64,000 nucleotides of DNA from Aureobasidium sp. EXF-3400. Its lineage: Eukaryota > Ascomycota > Dothideomycetes > Dothideales > Saccotheciaceae. Below the pieces are notes generated by a model. That model was not told the DNA's origin. It saw nothing but the letters and a program-made list of their open reading frames with translations, and searched no databases. A program made the translations under genes and the position numbers. Positions within the stretch are counted from its first letter, which is position 1. Each line of letters starts with the position of its first letter. This document shows, piece after piece, positions 24,253 through 34,438 of the stretch. The DNA lies in assembly GCA_024195585.1 (NCBI GenBank), contig SWBL01000069.1:1-64000 (forward strand). Direction: 5' to 3'.

Positions 24253-24820
24253 CGAATCAGCAAGGAAATGTATATGGAGGCAAAGCAAATGGGCGAATGA
24301 TACCATGGAAGAACGGATTAAAAGGTGCATCTCAAGGCGAATATGGCGAAGGCGGGAAAGCATTCTTTTGACGTTGTTGTTTGAGATATACTGGGAGGAG
24401 GAGCATTGCATGGATGAGATCAAGGGAATATGAGAGATGGGACCCCAAGACATGCTCATTCACAGAAGCTCTTTAGACCCAGACAAGTAGAGCAAGACAG
24501 ACAGACGAACAGATCAATGACTTTCAATCACAGTAAAGGCCAATCACTTGTTTGCGCAAACACAGACAGCACCCATGACTTTCGTGGAGATTTTTTTGCT
24601 TGAGCCGGTCCATTTTTGAATGGCGAACCTTCGGACTATAGAAAAGGCGAGCAGAAAAAAGCCGCGCGGGCGAACCGACGAGAAGCAGCAGAGAAGTGCA
24701 TATATCCTCCGGAGCCGTAAACTGTTCCCAATAGCCTGAGCGATTCCACCACGCTTGAAGATACACCAGAACTGGAGAGGTTTTTTTGTTGAAGGTGAGC
24801 GAATAGAGGGGACGAGACGC
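24253..24820. other. Convergent 3' regions of SOG2 and RPP1
   Basis: About 570 bases between tail-to-tail genes. Only short frames. It presumably holds both 3' UTRs; I see no distinct terminator motif. Confidence 0.5.
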
Positions 24821-25325
24821 TTAGTCGAAGAGACCGAAGCCCATGTCGTCGTCGGACTCCTCCTTCTCCTCAGCCTTCTCCTCGGCGGGGGCGGCCTCGT
24901 CGGCGGCACCACCGGCGGCAGCACCACCAGCAGCAGGGGCGGCGGCGGCACCAGAGCCAGAGCCGACGTTCAGGAGGAGCTCCTTAACATCCTTGCCCTC
25001 AAGAGCCTGTAGACACGCGACGAGTCAGACAAAAGTTCTTTATTTGCGGTTGTTGCGGTTGCTTCTTCAGCGCATCGTGTGCGCTTGGATTGCAAGATTT
25101 CGACAGCAGTAAATTCGTACCTTGGCGAAGAGCTGAGTCCAGATGGGCTCAACGTCAATCTTAGCGGCAGAGATGAGGGTCTGGAGCTTGTCGGCCTGGT
25201 ATAGGTGGTCAGTACAGAGTCGCGAAATTGTCGAGAGGTTGGAGAGGGTCGCATACGGTGATCTCAATACCGTCATCGGCCAGGATGAGGGCAGCGTAGG
25301 AGGAAGCGAGCTCGGCGGTGGACAT
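24821..25325 (-). CDS. RPP1: 60S acidic ribosomal stalk protein P1
   Basis: P1 pairs with P2 on the P0 base to form the ribosomal stalk that recruits translational GTPases. Three exons on the minus strand: 25325-25257, 25195-25121 and 25006-24821, with introns of 61 and 114 nt, giving 109 residues, the usual size. The start reads [19 protein letters not shown], and the middle has [20 protein letters not shown]. After an Ala/Gly hinge the protein ends [12 protein letters not shown], the universal P-protein tail. The WTQLFAK segment identifies P1 rather than P2. The gene is divergent from the UPF0662 gene. Confidence 0.97.
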
Positions 25326-25726
25326 TTTGATGGATGGGTAAAGAGATGCCTTTCTGTTTTCTAAAAGGGTAACAGACGGACTTCTTCTCGTGGTTGACGA
25401 CGGATTCAAGAGTCGGCCACGGCGGGAGAAAAGTGTGCGATGGAATTTGGCGAGTGGGCGCACGGGCCGCCTGCACTCTTGGCGGTGTCTTCCTGGGCTC
25501 TGTCAGGTGACTTGCACTCCTGGCACAAAGTGGACACCGCGCTGTGCCGAGGGACAAAGATGTGCAGACGGAATCGGAGCTCTCGCTGCCCGCTGCCAAT
25601 ACGTCAGCGCAGTCACCGAACCATCTACCGCCTCGCATTCGACATAACCAGATCCACACATCCGCATAACACGTATCAACGCCGTATCCTTGCAGACACA
25701 CCGCCAAACCACTTTCAGAATACAGC
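25326..25726. promoter_or_regulatory. Divergent promoter region between RPP1 and the UPF0662/DUF2408 gene
   Basis: The two start codons are 401 bases apart on opposite strands, so both promoters must lie here or in the leaders. The region is about balanced in base content. I could not assign a specific regulator site. Confidence 0.5.
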
Positions 25727-27354
25727 ATGACCGACTCGCCATTCGTGCGCTCTCCGCTCGACCCCAACGAACAACCCATCCTCGACCGTCTGCTCGGCCT
25801 GCGTGACCAGCTCTCGGTGCTCAAGAGCGACCGTTCATCATACATCCGCACTCAAGATGTCCTAGACCTTTACAAGAGATTGATTGGCGAGGTCGAGAAG
25901 CTCAACGACCTGCGTGCAGACAAGCGTGGCGAGCAAAACAGAGTCGACACGGTGCTCGACGACTGCTTCCAGCTCGTCTCCCTGTTCTTCCTTACCATCG
26001 GTCGTAACCAAGACGCCCCCGCCGTCTATTCTGCTGTCTCTACCGTCAAAGTAAGTGACCCTAATGTCTGGATTTGGCCCTCTATGTACTTATCGTCTTT
26101 GCACAGCGTCTCTTGGACCATCTCAAAGAAGCCGGTTTCTACCTACCCCAAGACCTCGAATCCATCGAACACAATCTCCGAAAATGGCGCTCATCTGTCG
26201 AACGCGGCAGAGACGTCCACAGCGACTCTTTGATGACACTACTTGAAGCACGCATCGACGTCTGCTACCAAACTCTCAAAGACCTACAGGCCTCGCTATC
26301 TCGGCTGGACCCCGAACTTATGAGCTACTACGAAAAGCTCGTCTCAATCCTGCGTTCGCTCTCAGCTTGCAACACACGATCAAAATTCCCCGTCAAGGAA
26401 GTTGAAGAACTAGGGGACCAGCTCAAGCAAATCCAGGCAGAGTTGAAAGATGCTGGTGTCCAACACAAGGGCAGGACGGCCGAGGAAGCATACGCCGAAC
26501 GTTTGCAACATGTCCATATTGATGAGAAGCATATCGAAGAAGGCGACAAGGTTGTCTCCTTCTTGCTGAGCCGTTGTCTACTCTGGCTCGAAATCGTCCA
26601 GGAGAAGTAAGCCAAAACAAGCTACCTAGCAAATTGAACTTTCGACTAACAATAGTACAGGCAAGGCAAGATCGAAGATCGTTTCCGCGAGACCTATGAC
26701 AAACTTGTAAAGCTGCGCAACACTCTCGACAACATGAACCTCACCCAGGCCTGGTCCCTGCGCGAGACAGACTTGTACAGCTACCAACGACAGCTCGACC
26801 GCATCGACGAATCCCGTGTTGATGGCAACTTCGTCGATTCCGAAGGCAAGCCTGCCGATCTACATGCCCAGAGGGTAATATCACCTGCTCCCCAATCCTT
26901 GTTGCTCCTGACTGACATCTGATCCCACAGACACTGCTCTACCTTCTTCGCAAGAGCTACTCATACATCTATCACTACATCATCTCGTCAGAGCCTGTCT
27001 CAGAAGCTCTGTTGCCCATTTACAACCAACTCCTCACTCTCAAACGCTGTTTGATCGAAGTCAAGCGCTCGGGTGGTGTCGATTCTCCTCGCGAGCTGTA
27101 CCCATACAGCATGAAGGTCCGTCCATCTCACCTCTGTGTCTTCTTGCGTATTCATGCTGACTGAGATACAGCTTAACTCGATCGACAACATGAAGAAAGA
27201 CGGCAAGTTTATGGTTGGCGATGACATCCCCGAAGGCCAGGGAAGTGTCACATCGCTACTCGCCGAATGTTTCGACATCGCCTACGATCTCAGGAACGAG
27301 GCAGAAGAGCGTCAAGACGCTGCCGAGCTGGCTGAAAGCTCTGAAAAGGAGTAG
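25727..27354 (+). CDS. UPF0662 / DUF2408 family protein
   Basis: Conserved fungal family of unknown biochemical role (S. pombe C30C2.08-like). Five exons: 25727-26050, 26107-26606, 26661-26874, 26931-27116 and 27172-27354, with introns of 54-56 nt throughout, giving 468 residues. The protein is almost wholly helical and charged. It opens with PILDRLLGLRDQLSVLKSDR and contains LDHLKEAGFYLPQDLESIE and LRKSYSYIYHYIISSEPVSE. It ends with the TSLLAECFDIAYDLRNEAEE block. No membrane segment or catalytic motif is seen. The first ATG of the frame is used. Confidence 0.88.
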
Positions 27355-27900
27355 AAAGTCCGTGTGGCAAGATCACTACATCTCCTTCGTGTACAATTAC
27401 AACCACGGACTTGACGGGACGTTTTGAAGGGATATTACCTCTTGTGCTTTTTATTTTCTTGCAAGGCGTCAGGGGCTTGGGGAGTCTGGGTCTTTGTCAC
27501 TTACTTGGGAGAATCATAGCTCTAGGTGGACGGGAAGGATGGAATGATGGGATGGTAGGAGGCATATCTGAAACACGAATACAAGAATCTCATAACTTCC
27601 AAAATCAGTTCTATTCTTGAAAAGAGTGCTGACTGCGTCAAGGTCCTCCTTCGATGGAGATGGCGAGATCTGTGTCTAGAAAGAAGATGGCTTCCATACA
27701 GAGTATCTTCATGTTCGTTGAACAGTGCGTACATCCATACGTCTGCGTATACAAGGATAGTAGTGTGGCAATGGATACTATTCATCAAACGTAGAAGAAG
27801 ACGCTTCGATGGCTGCTCTCGAGGAGTTGTCGCTCGTCGAGGGTAGTCCATCAATTTCTACTAATCCTTCCTGTCATTTCCCATTCACATTCATTGACTA
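27355..27900. other. Intergenic: 3' region of the UPF0662 gene
   Basis: About 550 bases. Only short frames; probably 3' UTRs of the two converging genes. Confidence 0.5.
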
Positions 27901-28362
27901 CTAACATTGATAGTCGGTACCGCGACACTCTAATCTTTCGGTGGAAGGAAAGGGGGTGAATGACGATACGGGCGCGAAACGGAGTGTGACTTGAAAGAGG
28001 CTATCCCAAGCGAGGTCCTGCCAGCCCCATAGGCACATATGGCCCATACCATAGTCCGAGGAGTACGCACACATAGACCAAAAGAGGAATGCGAAAGCTC
28101 CTTCGAGGGTAAAGAAGAGGAGCCGAGTTAACGGCACATCAGCTGGTTCGGGTTTTGGTGCAGAGCAAAGGACGCCAACATGAGTAATGGCATAGCCTTC
28201 CTCTATGAACTTCTTGACATATAATGACGCGGATTTGTGGGAGCGTCTCGAGTTAATTAGATAGACCTTTAGACGAGCAGGCACACTAAGCTGCTTGTCT
28301 GTGGCTGAACCGATCTGAATGCTGGGTCTGTAGCCAGGCTTTTCCATACAGACTGCGTACAC
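27901..28362 (-). CDS. GIY-YIG-like fungal protein, apparently missing its 5' part
   Basis: The readable frame of about 154 codons begins VYAVCMEKPGY. It contains IQIGSATDKQ, FIEEGYAITHVGVL and LFFTLEGAFAFLFWSM. These blocks follow the order of a family of fungal hypothetical proteins with a GIY-YIG-like fold (tyrosine/glycine strand, then IGSAT, then a helix). Classical GIY-YIG nucleases keep an Arg and a Glu in later positions; here E in TLEGAF could be that Glu, but the match is weak. Directly upstream an in-frame TAG precedes the V-Y-A-V strand and no ATG is available. I could not find a convincing 5' exon, so this is a truncated relic or a gene whose first exon I missed. Confidence 0.4.
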   Translation of the reverse strand: MYAVCMEKPGYRPSIQIGSATDKQLSVPARLKVYLINSRRSHKSASLYVKKFIEEGYAITHVGVLCSAPKPEPADVPLTRLLFFTLEGAFAFLFWSMCAYSSDYGMGHMCLWGWQDLAWDSLFQVTLRFAPVSSFTPFPSTERLECRGTDYQC

Positions 28363-28678
28363 GAGCTACTCGTTTCCAGTAGATGCACGTAATGACTTGA
28401 AGTACGAAACTTCGTCTGGTCGCTTGCCACTGATGAAAGTAGGAAGGGAAGAAGCCGGGTTTTCAATTTTTCACATCGTATGAAATCATCTCAAGGACAG
28501 AACGAGAGAGAGCTCAACTGTCTTTCGAGGAAGGAAGGGTAAAGGGGCGAGAATGGGAATTTCAAATTCTCACTGATAACTGGATCGACCAAATTCATTC
28601 TGCCCGAGACGGGATTTAGCACTTGAGTGTCTTTGGGGTGTCAAAATAGTATGCACCAATGATATGATACGTCGTTTC

Positions 28679-29423
28679 TCACACCTCAATGCTCCCCAAT
28701 ACCCCCAACCCATCACCCTCATCCTCTTCCTCTCCCACATCAGCATCTTTAAACCACAACCTACTCCCATAAGAAATACACAACTCTTCTCCTTCCTCCA
28801 CTTCTCGTAAAGTCTTGTAGACGATAACTTTATTGGCAACATCTCTTTCCCAACCCACGTTTTGGTGTAATGTTGAGTGGTTGAACATACTACCCAGACC
28901 GAGAACCACGGCTTGAGTGGTGAGTTGTTTTTGTGTTGTTGGGCAGATGTAGGGCCAATTGCTGGTAGATGTGTTAGTGTCTTCTGTTTTCGGAGAGATG
29001 TAGGAATGGTTAATCTTGCAGGATCAGAGAGTAAAGGATAAAAATGAGGGAAAAAAAAGTGCCTTACTATGTATAATGGAACAAGTCTGTTTTCTCAATG
29101 TGTTCTTTGTTTTCTGTTGGGTCGAGGACTAGCACCGGACAGGTCTCTAGTATGGTATGTGCGGGTATGCGTGCTGCTGCGAAGACGCCTCTGCCTGAAT
29201 TGCAATCATCGTCAGTTCATTCTCTAATGGTGTGACATCTAGACTTCTATATGGCATGCACTTTCAGAAAACATCTCCTCCATCTTTTGTTTTTCTGAAT
29301 CATTATAGGAAAGAAACGATATCAAAACATACCTTTCGGCGTATCCAACACCAACTTGATATCAGAACACCGCGTCAACGAAACCGCATCCTCAGGAAGT
29401 CTTTCAAATTTGTTCAAACCCAT
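28679..29423 (-). CDS. Small SET-domain protein (putative lysine methyltransferase), 166 aa
   Basis: Three exons on the minus strand: 29423-29333, 29194-29068 and 28961-28679. Introns are 138 and 106 nt with GTATGT and GTAAGG donors; the second has a CACTAAC branch site. Joined, they give SDIKLVLDTPKGRGVFAAAR, then the I-strand/ILETCPVLVLDP block. The S-adenosylmethionine-binding core follows as LGSMFNHSTLHQN, and GEELCISYG supplies the catalytic-Tyr motif. This is a nearly bare SET domain with an acidic tail (GEEEDEGDG). I start at the ATG at 29423; a further upstream exon is possible, since an acceptor-like TTTCGCAG precedes an open frame. Substrate is unknown. Confidence 0.75.
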
Positions 29424-30013
29424 GGCTCTCCAAGTCTTGTTTTTCTTGGTATAAAGAATCGACGTTTTGAAAAAGTTGTCCTGCGAAAAAGGAAAAAAAA
29501 AAAAAGAGTGTCAGGCGATTGTTAAAGAGATTGAAGTATGATATTTGCAAAACGTCAACAAGAAAGGTCTTTGGAAAGGAAAAGCGCTTTCTGCTCTCTC
29601 CGCTCGTCAGCCAGCTACAAAAATTAAAAAGAAAAATTATGGGTGCACGGGCCAGGGTCGCCTGTATAGCCATGCACTTTCGGAATATATGTTTATATAT
29701 ATTTTTTTCATCTCTCGATTCTCCTTTGCATGCTGCTGGTTGTGAACTGATTGTGAACTATTGAACATGACTTGAGGGCCAGCCAAGAACGATACATGGG
29801 TTAGCTGGATTCAGGCCTGCCATTGACTTCGGACTGGTCGACGTTGAAGTCTAGCACAACATGGGAAGAGCAAGCACTAAAACAGACACACAAAGCACCT
29901 CAGGATGGTCTGAACAAATGCTGTTAACAACAACGGGTTTTGGTGGGAGATTTGCTCTATCACGCTACTCAGATTCATACCATCCAGAAACCAACAAGAC
30001 CCGACCCTCAGAA
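29424..30013. other. Intergenic, AT-rich
   Basis: About 590 bases with A and T runs, between the SET gene start and the LysM gene end. It may contain an upstream SET exon; no other feature. Confidence 0.45.
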
Positions 30014-31804
30014 TTAATCATCCTTTTGCCTCTTGCCAGCGCCAGCACTGGTCCCACTCCTCGCTCTATCCTTGAGCGTTGAAGCATATGCGAAAGAAGC
30101 ACTACTGCTCATACCAGGGCGGCCAGTGCTCTCTGAGCCCTGCCGACCTCGGTGTTTTTCTTCGTCCTCTTCATCTTCGCCTATTTCGAAAGACTCGGCC
30201 ATCTCGATCAGGTCACCAATTCCACTAGGGCCACCCCTGTTCGCGGCTCCTCGATCTTGTGGTGGTGGAATAGCCGTGCTGGCTTTTGCTGCCATCTTAC
30301 GCATCCATCCCTCGACAGCTGCTCCTACGTTCTCGATGTTGATGGAAGGCGATTGTGCATGCGTGAGACCGGGTGTAAAGGGCGTAGGATCATCCGAGTA
30401 TGTCGGAATATCAGGGAGATAAAGGTTCGACTGATTTGGTGGAGGAGCAACATTCGGAAGGTGACTTGCAAACATCTTGTTCAGACCATCTTGAGCAGGG
30501 CCCGGCGACTTGACGTTCTTAGCCATGGTTCCGACACCTCCTGGTCCGGCCAGATAGCTGGGGAAATAAGCGTTCTTTGCATTGGATGACCTTCTGATCC
30601 CGCGCGGTCGTTGAGGAATCTCTTGGTTAGGGGAGTCCAGAGGGTTCTCATGTATCACAGATCTGTTCAAGTCGAGAGAGGCAGTAGGTGTGTCAAGGTC
30701 AGAATAAGACTGAGATTTTCGTCTAGCAGGTGGGAAAAAGGCCAGATTCCGTCGAGACGACCGGGCAATCTCAGTAGGGTGTTTGCTGTTTGGCAGAAGT
30801 ACCCATGAATCGTGTTCCCAGTCTGCCTCTGGATCGTGTGAAGAACGACATGACGAAGACGACGGACGATCACCGTTTGTGGATACAGACTCATTTCTCT
30901 TCCTGCCCGTAGGGATAAGTGTCTTAACCTCTTCTATAGACGTAGGAAAGGGATTGCTCTCTTGGGTCAGTTGATATAGGTCCTCACTACCATTTAGACG
31001 AGTGCCTTTGACGGCGCACTGATCTACAGGAAGTAGGATGGTCTTGCGAGCTTGTATGCGATCGTTGGGCCACATGCGGTTGGCGCGTCGCAAGGCTGAA
31101 GGATGGATGTTGTACTTAATAGTAATTCCGGCAAGGGTATCTTCAGGCTTAACATGGTGAACATAGACAAGAGCATCCCGGTCATGACCATGTTCGGGGG
31201 GAGCAGAAGCGGATGCGCCATCTTCGGAAGAACGACGCTTGAAGTGTCCGATTGTGTTGTGTTCGGGAGTAGCGTTCATGAGTTGCTTGCGCTTCTCAGC
31301 ACGTATCAAGGATTCTCGCTCCTCATACGAGCCAAGACCAATAGCAGAAGAAGGGGTGGAAGTGGGTACACCCCATTGCTTTGGAGGGGCACTTGTATTC
31401 CGTGTGGAGGTCGAGGAGATGGAGGGTTTACGACGTCGCGGCGAGAGGGCAGCTTTAGAAGAGACTGGAGAAGGAGTAAGCAGGTCCGAGGCCATGCCTT
31501 GGATAGCAGACCACGAATCGCCAAAGAAGGCGGATAAGGTTGCGGGTGACTGAGCACGATTGGGGTTCAAGCGACTCATGCTCTTTACGGGGCGGACGGG
31601 CTGAGACGAGGCAGTGCGCGGCAAGCGTGTGGTGGGCATAGGCGAGGGCTCGCGAGAGTCAAAGGGCGAAGGTAGAGGTGAGGCATGGCGCGGTATTGGG
31701 GTCAGAGTAGCGGGAGCTTCATCGTCGAGACCAGAGATGAGACGGGGCGCTCGAGGCCGCAGGGTCGACGAGGGTGCTGTCGTCGAGCTGGTACGCGAGC
31801 TCAT
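30014..31804 (-). CDS. Cytosolic LysM-domain protein, 596 aa
   Basis: Single exon from the ATG at 31804. There is no signal peptide, so this is not a secreted LysM effector. Residues 1-210 are Ser/Pro/Arg-rich and disordered. A single LysM domain occupies about 213-260: VYVHHVKPEDTLAGI, IKYNIHPSALRRANRMW, then RIQARKTILLPV, which gives the expected beta-alpha-alpha-beta order. The rest is disordered, with Arg/Ser clusters suited to phosphorylation. A short stretch near the C-terminus (GAAVEGWMRKMAAKASTAI) looks helical. Eukaryotic intracellular LysM proteins of this layout are widespread in fungi with poorly known function. The gene lies downstream of and in the same direction as the secreted-protein gene. 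Confidence 0.85.
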   Translation of the reverse strand: MSSRTSSTTAPSSTLRPRAPRLISGLDDEAPATLTPIPRHASPLPSPFDSREPSPMPTTRLPRTASSQPVRPVKSMSRLNPNRAQSPATLSAFFGDSWSAIQGMASDLLTPSPVSSKAALSPRRRKPSISSTSTRNTSAPPKQWGVPTSTPSSAIGLGSYEERESLIRAEKRKQLMNATPEHNTIGHFKRRSSEDGASASAPPEHGHDRDALVYVHHVKPEDTLAGITIKYNIHPSALRRANRMWPNDRIQARKTILLPVDQCAVKGTRLNGSEDLYQLTQESNPFPTSIEEVKTLIPTGRKRNESVSTNGDRPSSSSCRSSHDPEADWEHDSWVLLPNSKHPTEIARSSRRNLAFFPPARRKSQSYSDLDTPTASLDLNRSVIHENPLDSPNQEIPQRPRGIRRSSNAKNAYFPSYLAGPGGVGTMAKNVKSPGPAQDGLNKMFASHLPNVAPPPNQSNLYLPDIPTYSDDPTPFTPGLTHAQSPSINIENVGAAVEGWMRKMAAKASTAIPPPQDRGAANRGGPSGIGDLIEMAESFEIGEDEEDEEKHRGRQGSESTGRPGMSSSASFAYASTLKDRARSGTSAGAGKRQKDD

Positions 31805-32442
31805 CGTCTAGCAATCATGTGGTCTGATATGGACACGACCCGCGCTCCTGATGGACTTGTAGAGAAACGTATGTAGGGAGCTTCTGCTCGATCTGGGGAT
31901 GAGCTCGGCCTTGGTCTGTCTGGGCAGATTCGTCGACGATCTGGTTGCCTGAGGGAGCCGACGGCTGCTGCTATGTGCCGATAGCGAGATTTCTCAGAGC
32001 TTCAGATTACAGAGAGACAGATTGCTCGTTGCTCAGTAACATGATCAACTACCTCGCTATCGGCTCCGACATTCAACTCCAAGACTCACGGCGCTGCCCC
32101 CATGGCGCGTCATCGCGTCCGTGCCCACCGCCGGTCCCGCGCCAATCTCCATTTTCTCCATTCCCGAAATACGACTCCTCCCACCCTTAATCGATCCGAA
32201 ACAACATCCTTGATAAAGAACAATAGTTCATGTTGACACTATCAAAGCTCCAGCAGTGCGAAAACTATGCTACACAGCAGTGACCTTTGCATCTGCATTA
32301 TCCTCCTGCTCCTCGAAAGCCTACACCATGCTTGTTTCTCCTAGTCATGCATCCCATGAGAGCAGTTCCACACCAATTACCTGCTTCTCGACCTTTTCAT
32401 CCTTCAACCTCTCATTCTCTCCATCGATCTGCACTGCGTCTC
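31805..32442. other. Intergenic: LysM gene promoter
   Basis: About 640 bases upstream of the LysM start and downstream of the secreted-protein stop. No other gene seen. Confidence 0.5.
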
Positions 32443-33315
32443 TCAAGTGTACTGCCAGGCACCTGATGTCATGTTCTGATCGTGAACGACGACGTACAGT
32501 CCGACGCACGAGCTAGAGAACTCAACTCCGGACAGACGTGCGAAGAGCTTCCACGCTGTTATGTTACTGCCTTCTGGCGTGACCGGGCAAGTGATCAGAT
32601 CCTCGCCATTGGGTCCGAAGTAGCCACCGCCTTCGTAGGCAATTCCGCCGCCGTAGTAGCTCAAATTCCACTGGGATGCCGAGTGTGCTTGAGTAAACGT
32701 CATTGCTCCGTCCGTCTGCCAATAGATTTCTTGTCCGCCTGGAACTACAGTGGCCTGGCTTCTGGTCAGCATGCGCTTGAAGAGGAACGACGATAGATTT
32801 TGCTTACCATATAGCCGTTGCCGATGAGGGTAGTGTCATTGGGGAACGAGTTGCAGATACTGCCGACGCTTGTTGGACAGTAGGTGGCAGCATGTCCTCC
32901 GACCCAGAAGTGGTTACCAGCAGCTTGGATGGGTTGACCGTCGAAGGCCTGGTCCGGGTTGCTCGCAGTAAGGGTGAAAGTTCCGCTAGTCTTCCTTGGA
33001 TTCTCAGCCAGGGCCGTTCCATTGCAGCTATTCATGGTCAGTAGTTGCACTGGCTGTTGATAGGGAAGATAGCAACAACCTGTAGCGTAGAGGCGTGTAG
33101 CAGGCACCATTACAATCATCCATGGCTTCGCCGTTAACGACCGGGCAGAGGGCGTTACTATCAGCTCCGACTCGGCAGGTATAGCTGCGTGGGCTGTACC
33201 ATTGATCGCCGCACTCCTTGAGATTGGCGGAACTGATGTCGACAGGGACAGGTGTTGCCTTTGTGGAGGCTAGAAAGCCGGCGAGGATAGTCAGAGGGTA
33301 GACTGTTGACTTCAT
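32443..33315 (-). CDS. Secreted cysteine-rich protein, 255 aa
   Basis: Three exons on the minus strand: 33315-33080, 33027-32808 and 32754-32443, with introns of 52 and 53 nt. The first 20 residues form a signal peptide (MKSTVYPLTILAGFLASTKA, cleavage probably before TPVPV). A cysteine-rich segment follows, with C35, C47, C57, C68, C72 and C80. Then comes a beta-rich domain with NHFWVGGHAATYCPTSVG, VVPGGQEIYWQTDGAMTFTQ and a C-terminal FSSSCVGLYVVVHDQN. The second part resembles fungal secreted proteins that databases often call IgE-binding proteins; I know of no demonstrated enzyme activity. Several NxT/S sites suggest glycosylation. The first donor, GTTGTT, is weak but the joined product is continuous. 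Confidence 0.8.
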
Positions 33316-34438
33316 TACTGTGACTTTGATTGTGTTTGTGATAATTGATGTTGTTGGTGTTGTTGTTGTAGATGTTGAAGAAGAGAGGAAGACGGGGGCG
33401 TGTCAACCGAAGAAGCAAGGAGCCTGCCTCAGTCGTAGTGCCATGGCAGGAGGTACTTGTATCTCACTTGCCTTCGCGACTTGGTGAGAACGAGCTCCCA
33501 GCGACTCCCTGTAGTACCTGCCTTTGCCAGTAGAGCTACGTAGCACATGACCACAAAATGCAGATGGGTAGCTTGACACCTCGTATTGACGGGAGGCTGT
33601 GCTGAGTGCAGACACCTCCTCTGTACAACCCTTCTCTTCCATATTGCGATTGGAAAGAAGAAAAACAAAAGTTTGTCTTGACTCGATATAGATCGCCCAG
33701 CTTCGAGCAGTCGCCCTTTTGAACAGACGCATTCATGCTCTTTGGGAAAGCTCTAGTTGTAATGACAGCTGACCGATATGTTCAGCAGGTAGATGGGCAA
33801 GAGAAAAAAGCATCACGAAGATCATGTACTGCTGCAGTAGAATCTAACTCTATTCGTATAAGCTACACAGCCTCTCACGAATTGGACCCTCCAAATGACC
33901 AGTCGTAGATTTCCGTGCTCATGCGGGGGCGGTGAGCATGCATAACCGTGTGATCGACATGCATGCATTGCACCAGGCAAAACCTGGTTCAAACTTCTTA
34001 ATCGAGAAGCAGAGCGAGTCAAACCTCCTCTACATACAGCCCTGGCGTGTGAACCAGGACAAGGTGATTCAGCGAAAAAGAGACACCAACGTTCTAATGA
34101 AGGTGGGATATCACAGAACTGTCGAGGTGTGCAGTAGGATAAAATGTGATACTTTTGGTTCTTATCATCTGATAGTGTACACTGACAGCTTTGGAGCTCA
34201 CACCACTCGGATTTCATGCAGACCAATGTTTGGTCGGCCACTTTGTCCCCAGTCTGTGTCTGATAAGTCGTGGTGCTGCCTGCGCAGCGCAATTTCCCTG
34301 GGCGAGTTCCAACGTAGCCTATAGACTGCTGATCGTAGCCGAACAGTCACACTTTTATGGTGCGGAAAGGTCGTGAATCGTTGAGCCATGAGTTCATCAT
34401 TTTTGGTTGTTCTTTAACTCGAGAACCTAATTGGCTTG
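33316..34438. other. Non-coding region
   Basis: About 1.1 kb upstream of the secreted-protein gene. Frames are short and overlapping. GT-rich repeats (TTGTTGGTGTTGTTGTTG) at about 33349-33366 lie in the leader. Confidence 0.5.
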
